Source of the DNA: VFMC01 sp040380855
GTDB taxonomy: Bacteria > Actinomycetota > Acidimicrobiia > Acidimicrobiales > Ilumatobacteraceae
Assembly (NCBI GenBank): GCA_040380855.1
Contig: JBEIIG010000011.1
Location: 7,996 to 71,995, forward strand
Length of the DNA: 64,000 nt
Reading direction: 5' to 3'
Within the stretch, counting starts at the first letter, position 1, and each line of letters begins with the position of its first letter. Below, piece by piece: positions 59,588 through 64,000 of this stretch. Both the position numbers and the translations under genes were made by a program. The notes under the pieces are model-generated. The model was given only the letters and a program-made list of their open reading frames with translations. It searched no databases and had not been told where the DNA came from.

Positions 59588-60778
59588 GTGGCTCGCCAAC
59601 CCGCTGCTCCCCCCAGCGCCGACGACGTCGTCGACCTGCTCCGCGCGGTCATCGACCCCGAACTCGGCGCCGACATCGTCACGCTCGGCATGGTGCCCGG
59701 GGTGCGTGTCGCCGACGACGGCCTGGTCACCGTGCATGTGAAGCTCACCATCGGCGGCTGCCCGCTGCGGGCCCAGATCAAGAAAGACATCGAGACCCGC
59801 GTGGCCGTTCACCCCGGGGTGACCGATGTGAAGATCGACTGGGGCGAGATGACCGCCGACGAGCGCAGCGAGGTGATGACCAAGGCCCGCTGGAACGCCC
59901 GCGAGAACGCCCCCGACACCGAGGTGCCGCTCACCTGCAAGGTGCTCGCCGTGGCCAGTGGCAAAGGTGGCGTGGGCAAGAGTTCGGTCACGGTCAACCT
60001 CGCCGCAGCCGTTGCCGCTCAGGGGTTCACGGTGGGGGTGCTCGACGCCGACATCTGGGGCTTCTCGGTGCCGCGCCTGCTGGGCATCGATGAGCGGCTC
60101 GAAGCCGAAGCCGTCGAGGGCAGCGACAAGCCGAAGATCATCCCCAACGAACGTCGCGTCGGCCGGGGCACGCTGAAGGTGGTGAGCACCGGGTTCCTCG
60201 TCGAGGAGGACACCGCGCTGATGTGGCGCGGCCTCATGCTCACCAAGGCCGTCGAGCAGTTCCTGCGCGACGTGCACTGGGGCGAACTCGACTACCTGTT
60301 CATCGACATGCCACCCGGCACCGGCGATGTGCAGATGGGCCTGGCCCGCATGCTGCCCCGCACCGACCTGCTCATCGTCACCACCCCGGCACTCGCCGCC
60401 CAGAAGGTGGCCGCCCGCGCCGCCGACATGGCGCGGCGCAGCTTCCTGCGGGTGTGCGGTGTGATCGAGAACATGAGCGCGTTCACCTGCGAGCACGGCG
60501 AGTCGTATTCGTTGTTCGGCGAAGGCGGAGGGCAGGCCTTGGCCGACGAGGTGGGTGTGGCGCTGTTGGGTCGCATCCCCATCGAGCCCGCCGTCGCAGC
60601 CGGTGGCGACACCGGCCAGCCGGTGGCGCTGGCCGGTGTCGGCCCGGCCGCCGACGAGTTCCGCCGCATCGCCCGGCTCATCATCGACGAGGTGGCGCCA
60701 CCCACCAACATGGCCGGCTGCTCGGCTCGCATGCTCGACATGGTCGCCGCGGCGCTCGACGCCGCCGATCGACCCTGA
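59588..60778 (+). CDS. mrp: Mrp/ApbC-type Fe-S cluster carrier ATPase
   Basis: A 396-residue protein with an N-terminal MIP18/DUF59 domain (about 10-90) and a deviant-Walker ATPase domain (ASGKGGVGKSSVTVNLAAAV, P-loop 125-133; DADIWGFSVPRLLGI; FIDMPPGTGDVQM). In most Mrp proteins a C-terminal CxxC bridges the cluster; here the equivalent ENMSAFTCEHGESYSLFG keeps only the first Cys (CEHG). Cluster carrying may therefore use other residues. It is divergent from erpA. Confidence 0.92.
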   Translation: MARQPAAPPSADDVVDLLRAVIDPELGADIVTLGMVPGVRVADDGLVTVHVKLTIGGCPLRAQIKKDIETRVAVHPGVTDVKIDWGEMTADERSEVMTKARWNARENAPDTEVPLTCKVLAVASGKGGVGKSSVTVNLAAAVAAQGFTVGVLDADIWGFSVPRLLGIDERLEAEAVEGSDKPKIIPNERRVGRGTLKVVSTGFLVEEDTALMWRGLMLTKAVEQFLRDVHWGELDYLFIDMPPGTGDVQMGLARMLPRTDLLIVTTPALAAQKVAARAADMARRSFLRVCGVIENMSAFTCEHGESYSLFGEGGGQALADEVGVALLGRIPIEPAVAAGGDTGQPVALAGVGPAADEFRRIARLIIDEVAPPTNMAGCSARMLDMVAAALDAADRP

Positions 60779-60799
60779 CGCACTGCCAGATGCGTCGGG

Positions 60800-60805
60800 T
60801 AGATT
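60800..60805 (+). promoter_or_regulatory. -10 TAGATT of the gene at 60813
   Basis: TAGATT ends 7 nt before ATG 60813 (leaderless geometry). Confidence 0.45.
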
Positions 60806-60812
60806 CCGCCGC

Positions 60813-61400
60813 ATGAGCGACATCGTCGATCCCGAGGCCGCAGTGCGGTCGTACCTGCTCTCGCTGCGCGACCCCTCGGCCCTGGTCGACCAGGAGGCCA
60901 TCGAGGCGCTCACCCGCGAGGCCGAACAGACCACCGACCCGATCGAGCAACTCCGCCTCCTCACCCGCCTCGAACGTGCCAAGGCTGTCGACCCGGCGCA
61001 CTTCGAGCACCAGTTCATCCGGTGCGCCAAGCAGTGGGCCGACGCCAACGACGTGTCGGTCGCGGCGTTCCGGTCGCTCGGCGTGCCCGACGCCACGCTG
61101 CGCGCCGCCGGACTGATGGCGGGTGCCGGGCGCGGCGCCGCACCACGCACGCCCAGGCGGGCGTCGGGCTCGAGCGGCCGTGCCCCGGCGGTGCCCTCCG
61201 AGCAGATCAAGGCCCACGTCCTCGGGCTCAGTGGCACCTTCACGATGTCGGCCGTGGTCGAGGCCGTGCGCGGCAGCGAGATCACCGTACGCAAGGCGAT
61301 CGGCGAACTCGTCGACGCAGGCAGGGTGCGCAACCTCGGCCCCGACCCGCACCACCATGGGCGCGGCCGCGCTCCGCTGCGCTACGAGATCGTGGCCTGA
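60813..61400 (+). CDS. Conserved-looking protein with C-terminal winged-helix-like segment
   Basis: A 195-residue soluble protein I cannot assign. Residues 1-100 are helical and charged (DPEAAVRSYLLSLRDPSALVDQEAIEALT), 105-130 form a basic Arg/Pro linker, and 130-195 look like a winged helix (AHVLGLSGTFTMSAVVEAVRGSEITVRKAIGELVDAGRVRNLG). A DNA- or RNA-binding role is inferred. It follows mrp by 34 nt and has its own -10. Confidence 0.7.
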   Translation: MSDIVDPEAAVRSYLLSLRDPSALVDQEAIEALTREAEQTTDPIEQLRLLTRLERAKAVDPAHFEHQFIRCAKQWADANDVSVAAFRSLGVPDATLRAAGLMAGAGRGAAPRTPRRASGSSGRAPAVPSEQIKAHVLGLSGTFTMSAVVEAVRGSEITVRKAIGELVDAGRVRNLGPDPHHHGRGRAPLRYEIVA

Positions 61401-61434
61401 ACCAGGCCCGGCCGGTGCCGCGCCGACCGACCGG

Positions 61435-62181
61435 TCACAGGTCGTCGTAGCCCGGTTCGCCAGGCAGCAGCACACCACGGATCTGCCCGTCGCGCACGAC
61501 CACCTTCGGCAGGATGCACTCGGGCGGCGGCATGGTGGCGGCATGGGCCATGGCCTCGGCCACGGTGGCGAACCCGGCCAGGAACTGCAGGTTCTTGATG
61601 GTGGGCGGCATCATCGTCAGCTCACCGGCGGCTTGACGTTCGAGCGCCTCGGCGGGCCGCGTCCAGAAGCTGGCGATGGTCTCGTTGTCGTCGTGCACCG
61701 ACGTCTGCTCGGGGGGCGCGGGCGCCAGGTAGAAGCGCGTGTCGAAGCGCCGGGCCTCGCCCACGGGCGTGATCCAGTGGCTGACCCAGGCGAGCTCTTC
61801 GATGGTGGGTACCAGGTCGTGCTCGGCGCACAGGGCCAGCAGTTCGGCCGTGCCGTCGTGGATGTCGTGACGACGACCGAGGGCCGGATGACCGTCGGCG
61901 ATGTGCTCGCCCGTGGCCGCCGCCGTGGCCAGCAGCACGCCCGCCTCCTCGAAGCATTCGCGGATGGCGGCAAGACGGTGCGCCCGGTCGACGTCGTCGC
62001 CGTCGGCGCCCTCCACCTTGCCGCCGGGGAACACGTACATCCCACTGCCGAACACGGCGGCCAGCGTGCGGCGCAGCATGAACACCTCGACGCCACCGGC
62101 GTCGGTGTCGCGGATGAGCATCACCGTCGCCGCAGGCTTCACGGGGACGGTGGTCGGGTCGAAGGATCGCTGGTCGCTCAT
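61435..62181 (-). CDS. Nudix hydrolase (NUDT19/ADP-ribose-type, long)
   Basis: A 248-residue Nudix protein. The box is GGKVEGAD then, after an insertion, AAIRECFEEAGVLLA (REx2EE-x-GV form), as in NUDT7/NUDT19-type hydrolases where residues separate the GG from the RE. VFMLRRTLAAVFGSGMYVFPGG precedes it. The C-terminal half (PPTIKNLQFLAGFATVAEAMAHA) is typical of this subfamily. Substrate unknown; the group includes CoA-ester hydrolases. Confidence 0.85.
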   Translation of the reverse strand: MSDQRSFDPTTVPVKPAATVMLIRDTDAGGVEVFMLRRTLAAVFGSGMYVFPGGKVEGADGDDVDRAHRLAAIRECFEEAGVLLATAAATGEHIADGHPALGRRHDIHDGTAELLALCAEHDLVPTIEELAWVSHWITPVGEARRFDTRFYLAPAPPEQTSVHDDNETIASFWTRPAEALERQAAGELTMMPPTIKNLQFLAGFATVAEAMAHAATMPPPECILPKVVVRDGQIRGVLLPGEPGYDDL

Positions 62182-62201
62182 CGTGGCTAGTGTTGCCGAT
62201 C

Positions 62202-62795
62202 GTGCTCGTGTGGATGGACCTGGAGATGACCGGCCTCGACCCGTCGGTGAACGTGATCGTCGAGATCGCGACGATCATCACCGACGACGAGTTGAACATC
62301 GTCGCCGAAGGCCCCGACCTCGTCGTCCACCAGTCCGATGAGGCGTTGGCGCTGATGGAGCCCGTGGTCGTCGAGATGCACGCCAAGAGCGGACTGACCG
62401 ATGCCATCCGCGCGTCGACCATCACGCTCGAAGAAGCGGGTGCTGCCACGCTCGCGTTCATCAAGCAGCACGTGCCCGAGGCACGCATCGTGCCGCTGTG
62501 CGGCAACTCGATCGGCATGGACCGCCGGTTCCTCGACCGGTACCTGCCCGAGATCGAGCACTGGCTGCACTACCGCAGCGTCGACGTGAGCACGATCAAG
62601 GAACTGGGCAAGCGCTGGTACCCGGCGACGTTGAACAGCCGTCCGTTCAAGGTGGGCACCCACCGGGCGCTCGACGACATCCGCGAGAGCATCGCCGAAC
62701 TGCGCTTCTACCGCGAGCGGTTCTTCGTCGCTGCGCCGGGCGCCACCGCACCTGCCGACACCGGCCCTGCCGGCGGCGATCAACCCGTCGCCTGA
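62202..62795 (+). CDS. orn: Oligoribonuclease
   Basis: A 197-residue DEDDh 3'-5' exoribonuclease that degrades 2-5-nt RNAs and pGpG. VWMDLEMTGLDPSVNVIVEIATIITD holds the first Asp/Glu pair, CGNSIGMDRRFLDRYLPEIE the second Asp, and GTHRALDDIRESIAELRFYR the catalytic His/Asp. GTG 62202 is preferred since the family starts just before VWxDxEMTGLD; the frame also has GTG 62190. TAGTGT at 62188-62193 is a plausible -10. Its 3' end overlaps the glycosyltransferase gene by 16 bp. Confidence 0.95.
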   Translation: MLVWMDLEMTGLDPSVNVIVEIATIITDDELNIVAEGPDLVVHQSDEALALMEPVVVEMHAKSGLTDAIRASTITLEEAGAATLAFIKQHVPEARIVPLCGNSIGMDRRFLDRYLPEIEHWLHYRSVDVSTIKELGKRWYPATLNSRPFKVGTHRALDDIRESIAELRFYRERFFVAAPGATAPADTGPAGGDQPVA

Positions 62796-63907
62796 TCGGG
62801 CCGGACCCGACGGTCCTTCCACACCACGGTGCGGCCGAGGCGACGCAGTACGACGCTGCGCACGACGATCAGCACGAACACCGCCGTGAGCACCGGGTAG
62901 AGCAGCACCGCCACCGGCGAGAACCGCCCGGCCACGCGTGCCAGCACGAGCAACTGCGCGACGCTCGCGACCCAGAACCACGGTGAGGCGAGCCAACCAC
63001 CGGCGAGCGACCACATCCACGCCGCCACCCCCAGCACAGCCCACCACGGTGTGGCGTCGAGGCCGATACCCATCCCCTTGGTCCACCCCTGCACGAGCGA
63101 ACGCCACCCCCCGGGGTACATGCGGAACTCGGTGTCGTCGGCGGCACCGACGTTGATGTCGACCCGGCCGAACCTGCGGGCGAGCGCGATGTCTTCGAGC
63201 ACGGCGGCGCGCACCTCGGGGTGCGCGTGGCCACCCAGTTCGTCGTAGCGCGAGCGGCGACACGCCAGCACCGGGCCGAAGGCCACGCGCCCCGCAACCG
63301 TGGGGCCCAGCACGCTGCACGCCCCACTACCCATCAGCGCTGCCAGGTTGAACAGCAGGCTGGCGCTCTCGTAGACCCGTTCGGTGCGGTGCCACGGCTG
63401 CACCGTGGCGAGCACGTCGGGGTCGGCGTCCAGCGTCGCCGCCAGCGCATCGAGCAACCCCGGCCCGGGGTCGACGTCGGCATCGAGGAACACGAGCAAC
63501 CGGTCGGGCTCGGTTCGGGCGTGCGCAGCACCAGCAGCGCACGCGTGCGGCTTGCCGGCCCAGCCGACGGGCAGGGCCGGCGCTGCCACCACGGTTGCGC
63601 CCTGCGCGCGGGCCAGCTCGGCCGTGGCGTCGGTCGAATGGTCGTCGACCACGATCACCTCGTCGCCAGCGCCCACCTGGTGGCCCACACCGGCGACCAC
63701 GCGTCCGATCATCGCCGCCTCGTTGCGCGCAGGCACGATCACCGAGATGGGCGGACGCGACCGCGTGGTCACATCGCCGGCGACCGGTCGGCCGCCCGAG
63801 CACCTGAGCCGCGGCGGTCGGGCGAGCAGCAGCCACCCGCACACCCAGCCGATTGCGAACAGCGCTGTCGACCACCACGACGGGCTGAGTTCGAACCAGT
63901 GGGTCAT
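62780..63907 (-). CDS. Family 2 glycosyltransferase, membrane-anchored
   Basis: A 375-residue GT2 protein with an N-terminal membrane helix (about 8-30), a GT-A domain (ISVIVPARNEAAMIGRVVAG; VIVVDDHSTDATAELA; LLVFLDADVDPGPGLLDAL, the DxD-type metal site) and three or four C-terminal membrane segments. This architecture matches carotenoid/hopanoid-associated glycosyltransferases such as CrtQ. No carotenoid gene is in the window, so the acceptor is unknown. GTG 63913 is an alternative start. The last 93 bp of the window hold no recognisable gene. Confidence 0.83.
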   Translation of the reverse strand: MTHWFELSPSWWSTALFAIGWVCGWLLLARPPRLRCSGGRPVAGDVTTRSRPPISVIVPARNEAAMIGRVVAGVGHQVGAGDEVIVVDDHSTDATAELARAQGATVVAAPALPVGWAGKPHACAAGAAHARTEPDRLLVFLDADVDPGPGLLDALAATLDADPDVLATVQPWHRTERVYESASLLFNLAALMGSGACSVLGPTVAGRVAFGPVLACRRSRYDELGGHAHPEVRAAVLEDIALARRFGRVDINVGAADDTEFRMYPGGWRSLVQGWTKGMGIGLDATPWWAVLGVAAWMWSLAGGWLASPWFWVASVAQLLVLARVAGRFSPVAVLLYPVLTAVFVLIVVRSVVLRRLGRTVVWKDRRVRPDQATG

Positions 63908-64000
63908 CGGCACCAGTCTGCCCGCTGCGGCTCTGCGCCAACGGAGACGCGACGTCGTTCACCGACCTCGCGACATCGATTCGCGTAATTCGGTTGACGA

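Noticed and set aside
63914..64000. Terminal 87 bp examined for a divergent gene or promoter
   Set aside because: No start codon with supporting signals or recognisable motif is visible before the window ends.

Overview
The window is a 64-kb stretch of ordinary chromosome from a high-GC Gram-positive bacterium, almost certainly an actinobacterium and plausibly of the Acidimicrobiia (Ilumatobacter-like). The lineage is an inference. It rests on a SigR/RsrA-type redox sigma pair, a GlnII + GlnA2 + GlnR nitrogen block, DUF4244/TadE-type Tad pilus genes, an exported hydrolase with the D-T/S-R...VDV-type C-terminal repeats common in Acidimicrobiia surface proteins, GTG starts, and many apparently leaderless genes. 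I see no phage, insertion sequence, CRISPR array, rRNA or plasmid gene. About 70 protein genes, two tRNAs and several regulatory sites can be supported.

Layout. 1-3.7 kb: 3' part of a Tad/Flp pilus operon (CpaE-like, TadA, TadB, TadC, DUF4244 pilin-like, TadE). 3.7-10.3 kb: STAS protein, iron-sulfur (6-4) photolyase, RsgA, a covalent-flavin amine oxidase and an MMPL exporter. 10.3-14.6 kb: an ABC importer (lipoprotein, two permeases, ATPase) behind an array of 11-bp phased TTCAC boxes resembling a PHO box. 14.6-25.7 kb: DNA and RNA housekeeping (topA, tmk, holB, tRNA-Thr, arfB, S4 protein, tilS), MarR, the sigma/anti-sigma pair, a 48-residue membrane protein and a phosphatase-like protein whose catalytic Cys is Ser. 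25.7-34.4 kb: LysM/M23 hydrolase, an epimerase/acyltransferase/hydrolase/renalase-like operon, YibE/F, Nudix, GNAT, dut. 34.4-42.7 kb: selA-selB, a hydrolase, an NfeD membrane protease, a paired ArsA/Get3-like ATPase operon, a lone receiver protein, tRNA-Pro with a MazG-like gene directly behind it. 43-47 kb: asd, methyltransferase, lysC, divergent MFS. 47.4-54 kb: chagasin-like inhibitor, nadE, lipoprotein, glnII, glnA2, glnR. 54-58 kb: SGNH hydrolase, 8-oxoguanine deaminase, PLP decarboxylase, a 51-residue membrane protein, RidA. 58-64 kb: Tat lipoprotein with a thioredoxin-like end, ErpA, Mrp, Nudix, oligoribonuclease, glycosyltransferase.

The strongest unexplained structure is regulatory. 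Many genes carry a TANNNT -10 hexamer ending 6-9 nt before the start codon, as expected of leaderless mRNAs. At four of the ten divergent gene pairs the two opposing -10 hexamers are centred on one shared TA step (pattern ANNNTANNNT: 7929-7938, 34428-34437, 46180-46189, 58267-58276), and two further pairs overlap in another register. A single symmetric element may therefore fire both genes. The second signal is the 11-bp phased TTCAC arrays before the ABC importer and before glnII, which suggests PhoP- and/or GlnR-type control linking phosphate and nitrogen supply. selA and selB are present, but no tRNA-Sec or selD is visible here.
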